From Bolinopsis microptera (Eukaryota > Ctenophora > Tentaculata > Lobata > Bolinopsidae), in the NCBI RefSeq assembly GCF_026151205.1, contig NC_087081.1:3849246-3913245 (forward strand): 64,000 bases of DNA, written 5' to 3'. Positions 19,237 to 33,600 of the stretch are shown here, one piece after another (the stretch's first letter is position 1; each line of letters starts with the position of its first letter). Under the pieces are notes generated by a model that did no database searches, had not been told where the DNA came from, and was given only the letters and a program-made list of their open reading frames with translations. Made by a program: the position numbers and the translations under genes.

Positions 19237-22200
19237 TTAGCACCGTCCTCCGATTGGCGGTAAAGGAGGGACTGCCGTCTGGGTTGGCGGTAAAATGTGG
19301 CCGTCTTTTCGTGACAAGATACCGATTTCGTCCTTCAGAGCGTCGATCTCTTGCGCTTGCAACTGAACAAGCTGAAATTTTGGTCAGTAAACGTTTCATT
19401 ATTGTCTACAAATCTTTCGTCATAAAAAGTTTCCAAGTATCTACCCATTAATTAAACAAATACTAATTGGATTAGCTCTGTACCTGTAGAAGTCTCTGTC
19501 TCTCCTTGAGATCGGCTTTGCGTTGCCCTGAGTACTCCCCACCAAGGTTCTTCTGTTTACTATCCAACACACTCTCTAGGTCCTGCTTGTCCTTGGTCAG
19601 CTCGTTCAGAATGTCCAGATGGCTAGTGTGGTCACGTGTTGCTGTCAGCAGACGCTGTTTTGCTTGGTTTATCTGAACCTGTGACGAGGAAGTGGGCTTG
19701 AAGAGATTGTCGGTTATTTTGCATGATGAATATTATAAATAAGATCTTGAGATGTTCAGATGATGATAAACAGAAATAATACATCCTTTAGTAAATGATG
19801 CAGACTGATTTAAATTATTAAAGGGCTATCAAAAAGTCGCATGATAACAAGACCCCGATATTATTTGATTATTGATAATTCTAGCTTCAAATTGATATCT
19901 ATATCAGTAAAATTAATCATTATGTTGGTGGCACTGAAAATGATTGACATGGTTAAACGGGACTTTAACTCACATCCCACTCGTTGAGTTTTCTGGAGTA
20001 CTTGACATCCTTCTTAGCGATAGTTTCCTTCAACTCTTCAGCTATGCGATTGGTAGAGATGTTCTCTAGTTTCTTTAGATCTACCTGTCAAGCATTAATA
20101 CGACTTAATTCATTGAAAATTGATTTATAAATGATCGATAATCTACTAAATTTAACTAAGTAAGTGAGATAGAGAAACATTATTAGGACCCAATCTTGAA
20201 GTAATTCAGAAATATTTTGCTCACCTCTCTTCCGAACTTGAGAAGCATCATGTTCTGACATTTCTCATCAAGTCCTAGAAGTTTCTCCTGCATTCCCTTC
20301 TTTCCCTTTATCAAGTGGATGTGTGATTTCTTCAGCTCCCTGTAGGTCATATAATGATAGTAATGTCGTGGATTTCTTACTGAGAAACATCAACTGCAGC
20401 ATTCGCATTTTTAGGGTCGAAACAACAGAAACATAATTTAGCCGAATTCAAAATTTGCGAAATCTTTTAGTTTTAAAGTCTTGAATAACAACACCACCAA
20501 ATAACATGAGCCTTTAAATCGAAGGTTGGACTGACTTGAACTTGCGGATCTGATGAGCCTTCTCCTGCTGAAGCTCCTTGATCCTGCTAGCGAGCTGGTT
20601 GACCCCCGCAGAGTGGAATACCAGACAGGAGACCAGGTCGCTGGGTAGCACTCCGTTTTGCATGTACTGGATCTGAGGGAGATGGAATGTGAGATAGGAA
20701 AGGGAGGGTTGTTACTGATGGATACTAAACCCTTGGATAAAGGTCTGGGAAATGGGGGGTTGTTACTGATGGATACTAAACCCTTGGGTAAAGGTCTGGG
20801 AAATGGGGGGTTGTTACTGATGGATACTAAACCCTTGGGTAAAGGTCTGGGAAATGGGGGGTTGTTACTGATGGATACTAAACCCTTGGGTAAAGGTCTG
20901 GGAAATGGGGGGTTGTTACTGATGGATACTAAACCCTTTGGGAAAGGGAGGGTTATTACTGATGGAGACTAAAACCTTTGGGAAAGGGATAAATTTCCAG
21001 ATGATGAAGGATGTTTCAATCCGAGGCCGAGTTCGGATGTAAAAGATGCTGGTATTAAGGCCAGAGGGGGAGGGTGGGGGGATGGGGGTGGGGGGGGGGG
21101 GGGGGGGTTTAAGTGGTCAAAAACATCGACCAAAATATTATTTTCTAAATCACAAAAACATTGCTGCTATTCACATATTTGTAGCTGCTTAACTTTTTTT
21201 TAAATTTAGGTTAACCGATTTTCACAAAATTGACTATACAACATTGAGGTTAATAAAATTGAGATTAATATTTCATTACACTCCATAATTTTTTGTTATT
21301 TCGGTCAGCAAATGTTAACTCTAAATTTTAGGTTCATAATTATCAGAAAAAGTAATTTCCAAACGTGATTAAATGAGGTTAACCTCTTTTTTTAGATATA
21401 GCGAGAATAGATCAAATGATAGAGCTATTATTTTCATCGTTAGTTTAGGGAATACACATTTATAAATAGATGACGTGTTGATTGACTTTCTTGGGAAAAT
21501 TAAAAAAAAGGTTAACCATCACATTTTGGTACCGTAGGGAATATACATACGATTCTTACTTATGTAATGTACCACAATATCGCAGTGAGGTATCTATTGG
21601 TATCACAATGCCTACAACTATAATCACGTGACAAAGGTGATTTGAACTGCCCATATTTTAGTAGAAGATTTATCCGTAAATGGCTAAAAAATGAGGTTAA
21701 CCTCTCATTTTTTGAATATCTGACCAGTCAAATACATGCTAACCTCAAAAACTTAATCGTTACACCGTGGAAATGTTTTACTACATACCTATATAATAAC
21801 ATATTAATAAACCAATCCCAGTGTTATATGGTCTAAAGCGAGGTTAACAACCAATTTTTTACTACTTTTAAGCAGTAAGTCTTTACAGGAAGTCTTGGTT
21901 AACCTCATTTTTTTATAATACAAGGATATTAACTACTGAAAGTGGCTAAAATCATTAAGGGGATGGCTAGGTCTGATCAAGCAAACGTTGTTAAGTGTAT
22001 AGAAAGTCCTAACTAACGAACTGTGATACATTCCAGTGAATATTCAAAATTTTGAAAACACTAAATTGCATCTATCTCAAACACACATTTTGTGACTTTC
22101 AGTTCCTTAGTTGAGAAGACCAGCCACCCCCTGATATTGAGATTTGGTACAGTGGTTCCTTGGACAAGTATCTAGATATTAGGTGCAGCGATTTTTTTTA

Positions 22201-24604
22201 TTCGACTCGTTTCTCGATTTATGAGGTTAACCAATTAAATTTTCCGAATTTTTGACAGGGTTAACCTCATAATTCGAGAACCGAGTCAAATAAAAAAAAT
22301 CGCTGCACCATATATGAGGATAATTGTCCGAGGAACCACTGTAACAAACCTCAAGATCAGGGAGTGGCCGGTTTTCTCAACTAAGGAATCGAAAGGTCAA
22401 AAAAGTTACAGCCGTTCAAAGATCCAGTTTAACATGTAATTAAAGGTAAACCTAAAAATTTAGCGCGCTATAGCTCAGAAGCACAAGGTCAGATTTTGAT
22501 CCAGTTTTTTCTTCTTGTTCGTCTCCAGCAGCTATTATCAAATATGTGAAAACTAGAAAAGTGCCATTTACCCTCTGGCCTTAACCGATATCCTTCAAAA
22601 TGTAGTTTCTAATATTCATCGATTTAGATTATGATTTAATGAACATGCTATATCTCTACCTGATCTAAGTTCAAGGTAACAACGATATCCAATTCATTCA
22701 TTTTCTTCTGCTTCTCCAATTGGAAGGCTTCCAGATCATTCTTCGCACACTTCACACCATGACTGATCACTTTGTTCTTCTTCACCAGGGCATCAACCTC
22801 CTTTCTCAGGGAGTCTATTATCTTCTTCTCTTCTTGAATTGCCTCCTCCAAGTCTAGTTTCTTTTCTCTCATCACTATCGTAGCATCGTACAGTTCTTGG
22901 CTGAACAGCAAACATTTAAATATTTTAAAACTAAACAAATGGAAAGTGGAATCAAATTGATTCAAATTGGTTCAAAATAAACTAAATTAGGTCTCGATCT
23001 AATCTCATTAGTAATCGCCTTCCTCGAAGAGCACAGAAATCACTAATTTCTGCGTCTGATAAGAACCTTAAAATATACAGCCACTATATTGATATGTACC
23101 TGCAGCCAGGAGGACAGATGTTTAGGTCTAGATGCTCCACGCCATCCTCATCGTCATCTTCCTCTTCGGAACTGGAATCAAAGTCATCGTCACTGTCACT
23201 CTCATCCGAGTCTGAAAAGGTTATAGAATTTAACTTCCGGGAAAATTGCTAAGAAAGTGCACCATGCTAGGTTCTTTGAACTAAGTATGTTTTTGTATGG
23301 AATTTTATAATATTGTAAACATTTGCAACTCGAGGGCTCCCAGCTTGTGAAGATATAAAAACTGCATTAAATTTGGTCATAGTTAGAATTATGTTGCTGA
23401 TTCTGGGGGTTGGACTATTGGAGTAAATGGAACAGTTTCTATGATGACTAAGTTTCGCGTACCTCCATCCATCTCGGCTGCCTTTTTTACTCTCTTGATC
23501 TTCTTCTTGAAAACTTTCGTGAGATAGTCAGCGAACTTGTTGTTTTCGCCCAGTTGTTCAGTGAAACTGTCGTACAGGATCTTCTCGTTTTCTTGCAGCT
23601 CTTCCATGTACAATTTCTTGCTGCTAAGCTTTTCTTCTAGCTCCTCGATCTGTAATTTTATTAAAGTTTTATGTCTATAATGTGGGAGTCATCCGCGGCA
23701 GTGAGGTGTTTCTACGTTATACAATAGAGTTGAAACAAAGTGACTATAGTTTCAGAGAATTAATAAAAGGTCACATTCACTAAAGCTAGATCTTACCTTA
23801 TCTGACATCTCGTCCCTGTCGGACAACTTGGAAGACAAAGCCTCCTGCAAGATGTTTTCTCTTTTCTCAAACTCCTTCAAGAGCAGCAGCTCTTCAAACA
23901 ACAGGATTATCCTCAGGTCACCGTTCTTCAACTGACGATATTTCGTTCAGCAACATTTTTAATTTTTATGGCATGATAATCTTGAGAGTTGTTAATCAAA
24001 TCCCCTCTCCTTAAAAACCAATCACTTATTAAACTGATATATTTTCACAACTAAGGGATCTTACCTCAACATCCAACTCAATCTTAGCTGTTCTCAGCTT
24101 AACAACTTCTTTATCAAACTCTTTGTACGCTTCGTTCATCTGACTAATCAGGCACTCCTGCTCGTGAAGCATCCTGATAGAATAATGCAAATTATGAGCA
24201 TATTATGATAGTATGAATTCATAAGCAAAGAAATATTAGGCAGGCCTGAATCATGCGATGTTTTATTTCAAGAGCAAAAGGAATGAGAGCTGTCTAAAAA
24301 CGTATCACTTGAAGGCATGATGCGTTTATACTGCAACATCGCAAGTTTTTTTGTGCTCTCACTAAGTTAAAAAGTTTCTGTGGTGAAAAAATATAGCCAC
24401 ACAAAATTCTTGATAATATAAAGATTACACAAACACGTTAATTTAATAAATTACTCACATCATGATCTCAAGATTTTCGTTCTCGTTCTCGAGGGTTGAT
24501 ACCAAATCCTCTAGCTCTGCTTCTTCTGCTTCTGTCCCTCCTTCACCTCCCTTGTCTCCAGCTGCGGCGGCAGGAGCAGCTGCTTGTTTGGCTACAGGAG
24601 CTGC
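19237..24604 (-). CDS. CFAP44: CFAP44 exons 31-41: C-terminal coiled coil
   Basis: Exons 24459-24604, 24065-24173, 23797-23931, 23463-23649, 23100-23211, 22660-22900, 20536-20672, 20225-20339, 19974-20084, 19484-19672 and 19237-19371. Long heptad-rich helices carry the family landmarks: an acidic patch ([20 protein letters not shown] type, about 23130-23211), [20 protein letters not shown], and [15 protein letters not shown]. The C-terminus is [20 protein letters not shown], then RKDGHILPP and a proline-rich tail. The intron before exon 37 is filled by a TTAA-flanked element and a 51-bp repeat. Confidence 0.93.
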
Positions 24605-27600
24605 CTGCAACATACAAAACTGTTAGATTTAACTTAAAGTGAGATAAAGGGACTATTGTCAAGAGATATCGATATTATTAACAGGTTTGATATTTTATTT
24701 TCGCTGCTGAATTCATTCAATGACTGGATTTTAGTTATTATGATACTGACAAATTTGTTCTTTCCTAGTACTCAATAAGTAAAATTATAATTAGTTTTGA
24801 AGCGTGGCTTCAAATAAGTTAGATGTCATATATTCGTTAACTAGCTCATTAGTCTAGTTAGATTAGGGAGCGAAAGTGGATAGACATCCTTTGTATACGT
24901 TTTTCACTATCACTATGTTCGTAGATTTTCTTTCGTGACAGTTGTTCCTTTAAACGTAACCGTGACCTAGATATCCGTAACAGTTATTTTGAATGTTTGG
25001 GTGGGTCTTTTGTAACTGATGTTGGCAAATGTTTTTTAATCGTTTTGTATCGATTCAATAAATCTGCTAATGACGAATTTTTCACCAAGCTTAACAATAT
25101 CATTGAAAAGTACGCGCATGGTCCGTGCATTGTACTCGGGGACTTTAATTTTAACTGTTTTAATCATGAAACTGATTCGTCAGTGTCGCGTTATTGTGAA
25201 CTCTTTTTTAATTTCGGTATGTCTCCGCTAGTTAGCAGGAAGACTCACACATTTCGTGGAGCAACTACTTTAATTGATCAGATCTGGTCGAATTATCTTA
25301 CTGAGGACACGAGTACATATGTTATAGATAATTCTATTTCCAATCACAGACCTTTAGTACTCTCAGTTCCACTCAATCTTAATTCGTACGCTGACAATAA
25401 CTCTGGGGGTGATAATGGCACTAAACCCTTTTTACTTCACAATGTTTCCCCTGAAAATTATGAAAAGTTTGGTGTTGAGTTTAATTCTTATTTTGCTAAC
25501 TTTACTAATTTGATTGCCAACAACCCAGATTCAGTAAACTCAGCTGTATCAGCGCAATCTTGCTTTACAGATTTCTTCACTACATTCAAACAATTGTATT
25601 TTGAACATATTGTGGAAGAAATTGACTTGAATAGTAGTAAGCGTAATCACTACTTCAAACCTTGGATTACAATAGCTATTGCCAAGTCCTGTATGACCAA
25701 AAATACGCTGTATAATGCATGGGTTAATTCGAGAGGTTCTCCGAATGAAACCATAGCCATGACTGTTTATAAGTCATATCGCGCAAAACTACGTGATATT
25801 ATAAGATTTCGAAAAAGTTGTTATTTTCGTGATAAATTCACCCGTGCTTCTGGCAATATCAAAAAATGCTGGCAAATTATCAACGAGATAAGATGTAAAA
25901 CAAACAAACTAACATTTCCAGATTACATCTCTGAGAACGGTCAACTTATACGTGAACGTCGTGTTATCTGTACCCACTTTAACAAGTATTTCACTTCTAT
26001 CGCTGATAAACTTAACGAGAAGAAGTATGATGATAATTCTAACCCAGTCCTGGTCCCTGATTTTCGTGACTTTCTACATTCTCCTGTTACAAACACTATC
26101 TTTCTTAAACCCATAGTATTTTCTGAGATTAGTGAGATTATTCGTAAACTTAACAGCAACAAGTCATCAGATTTCTCTCCTAGAATTCTTAAGTTATTTA
26201 ATTATCAGTTTTCCACCATTCTTACTCATCTTTTTAACAACTGTATGAACAACTCATTATTTCCTTCGGAACTTAAAATTGCCAAAGTTTTACCGCTTTT
26301 TAAAAGTGGTGACCGTAACTCTGTTTCAAACTATCGACCAATTTCTATACTTCCAGTTTTTTCCAAAATCTTTGAAAAGCTGATACAGTCAAGGTTAATT
26401 TCGTTTTTTACTAAGGAAAATGTTCTCCACGAGGGTCAGTTTGGATTCAGAAGTGGGCGTTCGACCATACAGGCACTTAACACGTCTATCTGCAACATTT
26501 TAAAAAGTCTGGATCAGAAAAATCACACTTTAGCTATCTTTATAGATTACTCTAAAGCTTTTGATACTATCAAACATTCTATCTTACTTCAAAAGCTGTA
26601 TCATTACGGAATTAGAGGGAAGGCTAATGAACTTCTTGCAAGCTATCTTACAGGAAGATCTCAATATGTTCATTTTGATCAGGACACTTTTTCCGATTGT
26701 CTCCCTATAACTTGTGGCGTCCCCCAAGGCTCTGTCCTGGGTCCACTACTTTTTATTCTGTATATAAATGACGTAACATCTTGTCAATGTACTTGTGACA
26801 ATACTGCAGTCTGTACGAGCAATTGTGCAGATAGAAACTTGTTCGTCTTATTTGCAGACGACTGCAATACGTTTATTACAAATGAAACTCTGGGTGGTGC
26901 TTTTGAAAAAGCGAACGCACTTCTTTGCAATCTTAAATCTTATATTGATGCCAACTACCTTCATATTAACCTTACTAAATCTAAATTCATGCTCTTCAGA
27001 ACACCTCGCTCGAAGCCTAATTTTGAGGCTGATAATTATACTTTGACCTATGATGGCTACAATTTACAGCGAGTTAAATGTATCAAGTTTCTGGGGGTGT
27101 TTATTGAGGAGTCGCTAAATTGGTCAGATCATATAAACTATATCGGGAAGAAGGTTTCCAAAGTTAATGGTGTGCTTTATCAACTTCGTAAAACCGCCCC
27201 TAAAATGTTAAGAATTGCTATTTTCAATGCACTCGTACAGTCGCATCTTTCCTATGGGATCACGGTTTGGGGAAGCAGCACAGCAACTAATAAGTTGAAT
27301 AAACTTTTTATCAATCAAAAAAAGGCATTAAGAAATGTGTTCGGGATTCGCAGAGTTAACAAACATCAGCAAGGAAATACGAAGCGTGTTTTCAGTGAAA
27401 ACAAAGTGCTTACCGTGTATGGACTTTATCATAAATTTATTCTCACTGAGGGATTTCAGGTAGTGCATGCTGGTGGTTACCCAACGTTACTAAGAAAACA
27501 CTTTCAAACTTCAGCTGTTAATGATAAACGGCTTATTTGTCCTAGAGTGTATTATAAAGATAATATGCACAACATGTTATACGCTGTTCCCAGAATCTGG

Positions 27601-30600
27601 AATGCTGTTAACAACTCAAGTTATCTCACTAGAAATATCACCACAATTTCATCCTTCAAGAACAATATTAAGCAGTTCATTCTCATGTACCAATCTAATG
27701 GTTCAAATAACACATGGGAACCATCCAATCTTGATGCGCAAACATTTTTTGTCACTGCATCTAAGAACCCCGAGTCATACTCAGTTACACGTTAACACCA
27801 TGCATGTTGTTACCATATTGCATGTTTTTGATATTTTGGCATGTGATCACTGCATGTACATTTACATGTTCAAATTGGACATTTTTTAGATTCTTATTCA
27901 AGCTGGGTAATTCCGACTGCATGTGCATGTTTATGTTCAATTTGTGACAATTCTTATTCAGTGTGTGTGATCATTTGAGCTGCGTTTTTAGCTGTTTTAC
28001 CTTGCTTAATGTTCTATTTTGAATCTTAAATTACCCCCTGAGGGGCATAGCTCCAACACTTCCCCCTCATTAAACGCCCCGTTTCTTTACTATGTGGGGG
28101 TTTGATAACCCCCACATTTTCCATAACCTTATTTCAGCAGCTTTTCTCACTTGGTGTCGCACAGTACATGTATTGTGCGACACCGGGTGAGAAGAGTCAA
28201 ACGGGGTTCGAGATGCTCGGGTTTAAGATCACCAGATTACCTGATCTTACTGGAAGTCACAACTTTGACACTACGCCTAAAGCATGGACGCATACGGGAA
28301 AACTCTCTGCATCCTGATGCTGACTATTCCCTCATCTTTCTCACTGATAGCAAATTTATCCCTACTCTGCTATTACTACTAAGTTACTGCCTACTACTCT
28401 AGTTACCCTGTCTTGACTACCTTTTGATTGGGAAGCTAGTTGAACTTTATTATTTTATTATGGACACATTGGATCTCTGTTAATAACAATTTTTGACATC
28501 TGTTGTAATACAGTAATGTATGTGATTTTCGCGTTTTTCCTCATTTATTCTGATCATGGATATTGATTGATACTAAGATTTTCACATTTATGAGAGTTTT
28601 TGAATTTTGGTCGCGTAATTTTGATTTTATTTGATTTTTGAACAAAATCTTTATTTAATTAGATTTCACTTTGTTTTTGACCAGTGGCTTACAAGCTTCT
28701 GGGTCCTGTTTTGAATTTTTTGGAGTGGATTGTTAGGGCCCTGGCATTTGCCGACAAAGCGGTTTTTATTTTTATGTTTTATAATCCTGTTGATTTGTAT
28801 ATACCGTTTTGAAAATTTTTCAAATCTAAATCTAAATCTAGAAATATTTCCTTTATTCCTATGTTCGTAAATTTGGGATTTTTGTATCTCGGCTTCTGAA
28901 GGAGTTAGAGACTTTAGTTTTTTACCCAACGTTACTTTTTACCCAACGTTACTAAGAAAACACTTTCAAACTTCAGCTGTTAACGATAAACGGCTTATTT
29001 GTCCTAGAGTGTATTATAAAGATAATATGCACAACATGTTATACGCTGTTCCCAGAATCTGGAATGCTGTTAACAACTCAAGTTATCTCACTAGAAATAT
29101 CACCTCAATTTCATCCTTCAAGAACAATATTAAGCAGTTCATTCTCATGTACCAATCTAATGGTTCAATTAACACATGGGAACCATCCAATCTTGATGCG
29201 CAAACATTTTTTGTCACTGCATCTAAGAACCCCGAATCATACTCAGTTACACGTTAACACCATGCATGTTGTTACCATATTGCATGTTTTTGATATTTTG
29301 GCATGTGACTGCATGTACATTTACATGTTCAAATTGGACATTTTTTAGATTCTTATTCAAGCTGGGTAATTCCGACTGCATGTGCATGTTCATGTTCAAT
29401 TTGTGACAATTCTTATTCAGTGTGTGTGATCATTTGAGCTGCGTTTTTAGCTGTTTTACCTTGCTTAATGTTCTATTTTGAATCTTAAATTACCCCCTGA
29501 GGGGCATAGCTCCAACACTTCCCCCTCATTAAACGCCCCGTTTCTTTACTATGTGGGGGTTTGATAACCCCCCCATTTTCCGTAACCTTATTTCAGCTGC
29601 TTTTCTCACTTGGTGTCGCACAGTACATGTATTGTGCGACACCGGGTGAGAAGAGTCAAACGGGGTTCGAGATGCTCGGGTTTAAGATCACCAGATTACC
29701 TGATCTTACTGGAAGTCACAACTTTGACACTACAACTAAAGCATGGACACATACGGGAAAACTCTCTGCATCCTGATGCTGACTATTCCCTCATCTTTCT
29801 CACTGATAGCAAATTTATCCCTACTCTACTATTACTACTAAGTTACTGCCTACTACTCTAGTTACCCTGTCTTGACTACCTTTTGATTGGGAAGCTAGTT
29901 GAACTTTATTATTTTATTATGGACACATTGGATCTCTGTTAATAACAATTTTTGACATCTGTTGTAATACAGTAATGTATGTGATTTTCGCGTTTTTCCT
30001 CATTTATTCTGATCATGGATATTGATTGATACTATGATTTTCACATTTATGAGAGTTTTTGAATTTTGGTCGCGTAATTTTGATTTTATTTGATTTTTGA
30101 ACAAAATCTTTATTTAATTAGATTTCACTTTTTTTTTGACCAGTGGCTTACAAGCTTCTGGGTCCTGTTTTGAATTTTTTTGAGTGGATTGTTAGGGCCC
30201 TGGCATTTGCCGACAAAGCGGTTTTTATTTTTATGTTTTATAATCCTGTTGATTTGTATATACCGTTTTGAAAATTTTTCAAATCTAATCTAAAATCTAG
30301 TTTTAGGTTAAAATAACTGCAATGATCTTATTTATCTACAAGTAATAATGCAATATAAGGTCTTAAGTGCTTAGTTTTAAATATATTCACGAAAAACTGT
30401 TTTTGGGTCATTGGCGCCAAAAATACCACATTATTTGTATATCTCAAGCTAGGAAGGTCGCAGAAACTTTTCCGATGTTGGAAAATGTTTGCAATGACAA
30501 TGGTATACTCACGGTTTGCAATAACAATGGTATACTCACGGTGCACAGTGTTATTGTAAAAAACACACTAATTCTCATGCACCGAATCAAACATTTCCGC

Positions 30601-33600
30601 AGCTCAGTCCCTCAACAAATCTGTATGACTATCCCAGAAAATGCACCCACTGCAAACTCAGATCACGTGACTGCAGCATCCTGGTTAGCCGAGTACAACA
30701 CCACACATTTCAGATCTTCGATGTTCTTCAAAGGACCTTTACTCTCAATTTATGCTGTAAATGCAAATGTAAGCACCCTACCCACACTTTTTTCCATAAA
30801 CCTTTTTAAATCGGCTACAAAACGCATGCTCTTGAACCTGCAGAGTGAAAATGACGATGAAACGTGGCCCAGTTTCTTATTACATAATATTCCAGGTCTA
30901 AGAAGGTCACAACGTGTCTGAAAGTTACTGGACACAACGGTCATTATATCAGTTTAGTGAATTAGTTAATTGGTTAATTAGTTAATTAGTAAATCAGTTA
31001 TTAGTCATATGGTTATTATTAAGTACTATATATTATATGATATTACAAAAATAAACTATGAATATATATTTGCACACAAAAAAACCAGAACAAACTGATC
31101 GCAGACTAGCGGCAACTAATATTAATGGATAAGCCACACATCCTAAATTCCAGGTCCATATATTTTACACTGCCACATTCCCCACTATCACTATTTTCCT
31201 ATCAGCACAAACCGTAATTAATTGATTTCAACAATCACAAATACTACATATCCAAACTAATGGCATGGCATAGCAATATCTACGATATCCTAAATCAGTC
31301 CCTAACAAACTTAGCGCGAGTCTGAAAGGCTGTTGGAAGCACAGAGTGCTCCATATTTTGTTTTTATCAATAAACCTTTTTTATTCATTTTCTTTTTTTT
31401 ATAAATTTATTAACTGCGTGCAAATTTGTGTTTCAGATTTGATCTATTTATGATATATATTTATGATTATGTAATAAAGTTATTAATATTATATTCGTAA
31501 ACATTGGCTGGCTTACAAACCAGTCCCCAAACAAAAAAACAAACATTTATATAAGACTTATGAATTATAATATGCCCTTAAATGCCTATTTGTAGAGATA
31601 TTGGCAAAAATCAGTTATTTCGGCTACACACAATACAAATGTGGTAATGTGATCTCGGAAGGCAGGCGGGAGCTCTGCCATCGAAAGCCTTCTTTTTTAA
31701 GTCGACATTTTTTCTAAGTTTTTCTGGAAACTACTTTTGGTCATGTTTCATGCTACCCTGATCATTATGAGCCGATTTTTTCGGTCTTCTGAATACAGAA
31801 GACCGAAAAAACACAGCCTTACATTCGGAAGGCTGTGGATGTGATTGGTTCCATATACTTATGAAGAACGTGATATTTGGATCTCGGATTTAAGAGAGAA
31901 TGCGCAAATTTGATCCTCAGATTTTTTTAAATGCGCAATTTATCGCGGAGAACTGAAAAAATCTCGATTTGTCGCGAGGATCTGAGAAAATCGCGATTTG
32001 TCGCGGCAGACCTTGTTTTGACCTTGTTCGGGAGGCCTGAGGTGGTGTGACTTTTAATCTAATTGTATCTTTGATTTGGATAGCTGATAAAAATTGAACA
32101 CCTAAAAGGTGTCATCTATCATCTAGACCGTGAAGAAGTGAAGTTTGCAGCTAACAGTAAACTCTTCTTAAATTCGGACTAAAATAGTGCTTAACATCTG
32201 GCTATTCTAACAGCACAAATTATAGACTTTATTGAGGAACCTTACAGAGCTAGATACTGCCTTTGTTCAGCAGTTGGTGCTAATCTGATATAACAGTATT
32301 GACAGACTGGTCAATGGAAACGCCTATTATTGGTGAATTCGACTACACAAAACAGCATGGCAAAAGTGCGTTTAGGACTTCAAACGTGGAAACTGCAGCA
32401 ATGAAACTCAATGGATCGAAATTCTGCAACGATATGTTAGTTGCGTCATATCAGTGGAAAACAAAAAAGTGTTAATTAAATCGTTAGTCGGAATTTGAAG
32501 TACGAGAAGAATAAAGTGAAGCGAGCTAAACGTACATATCTGGATGTGGCCCCTGGAGATGGTTGACCTGGTTGCAGTTCTTAAAGAGGCTGCAGGGGCA
32601 CACAGAGTTGTAATTTCTTTTTATTTCATCATTTGGTTCGCTTTACTTCAGTGATGTATTCGATCCAGAAATTCCAATTATTTTTAAATAAAGATTTCAA
32701 TTTATTTACTTGCTAAACTATTTCTAAAGAATGTTTATTTGAAAAGGGCGTGCATTGCGATATTTAAGGGGACATACACCAAAACCTCTTTTGGTGCCAC
32801 CCTGAATTTTATTTCATATTCCCTTATTTTCTCTTATAAGGGAATATTTTAAAAATTTCGAATGTTGCTAAACTCATTGTTTTTTTCCATACTTTCATAA
32901 TATGAAATAAAATTTAGGGTGGCACAAAAAAGGTTTTGGTGTATGTCCCCTTAAGTTTTGTCTTGCAATGAAATGAAATTAAATAACCGTGCCCCATTTT
33001 ATTTCAAAGTCTTACTATTTTAGCAATGATTGGTTTTATTTCCCTCTTCCTATTCCTGTCCATGATGCTGCCCGGAGCAGCTAACACAGCTCTGAAATTC
33101 AGTGATGACGGAACCAGTGTTGTTTCATTTCCTGTTGACATGTCCTCACTAGCGGGACAGTTCTCCTTCTGCGTTTGGGTGAAAAGAATTGTTCCTGGAA
33201 CCAATCCAGTTGCATTTGCCTATGAAGAATCCGAGCTGTTCCTTTACGCATCAGGCGAGCCTCGAATGTTTCTGGTGGACATGTCCTTAAGTAACAAACC
33301 TCCAATGTCAACCTGGTACCATTACTGCGGAACTTGGAGTCTTGGATCACAAACCTTCAAAGGATACATTAACGGAGCACTAGTGGTGACCCAGACCACA
33401 GCCGCAAGGTACCTAAAGACAAGCGGCAACATGGTTCTAGGAGATTATTGGAATCCTAATGCTAGAGGGGCGACCGGTAACCACTTTGGAGGTGAGATCT
33501 TCAATCTGAACTTCTTCTCGAATGAGCTGACAGGGGGTGAGGTAGCAGCAATGTCAAAAGATGGTCTCTGTACACATGTTGGATTTGATGACTACAGAGT

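Noticed and set aside
20658..20972. 104-codon plus-strand frame with a 17-residue repeat
   Set aside because: A 51-bp minisatellite inside a CFAP44 intron; the frame has no support beyond the repeat length being a multiple of 3.
28102..28402. Frames of 71-83 codons in the 3' region of LINE copies (also 29561-29861 and 52438-52738)
   Set aside because: They lie in the LINE 3' UTR across a hairpin, with overlapping alternative frames; shared only because the copies are near-identical.
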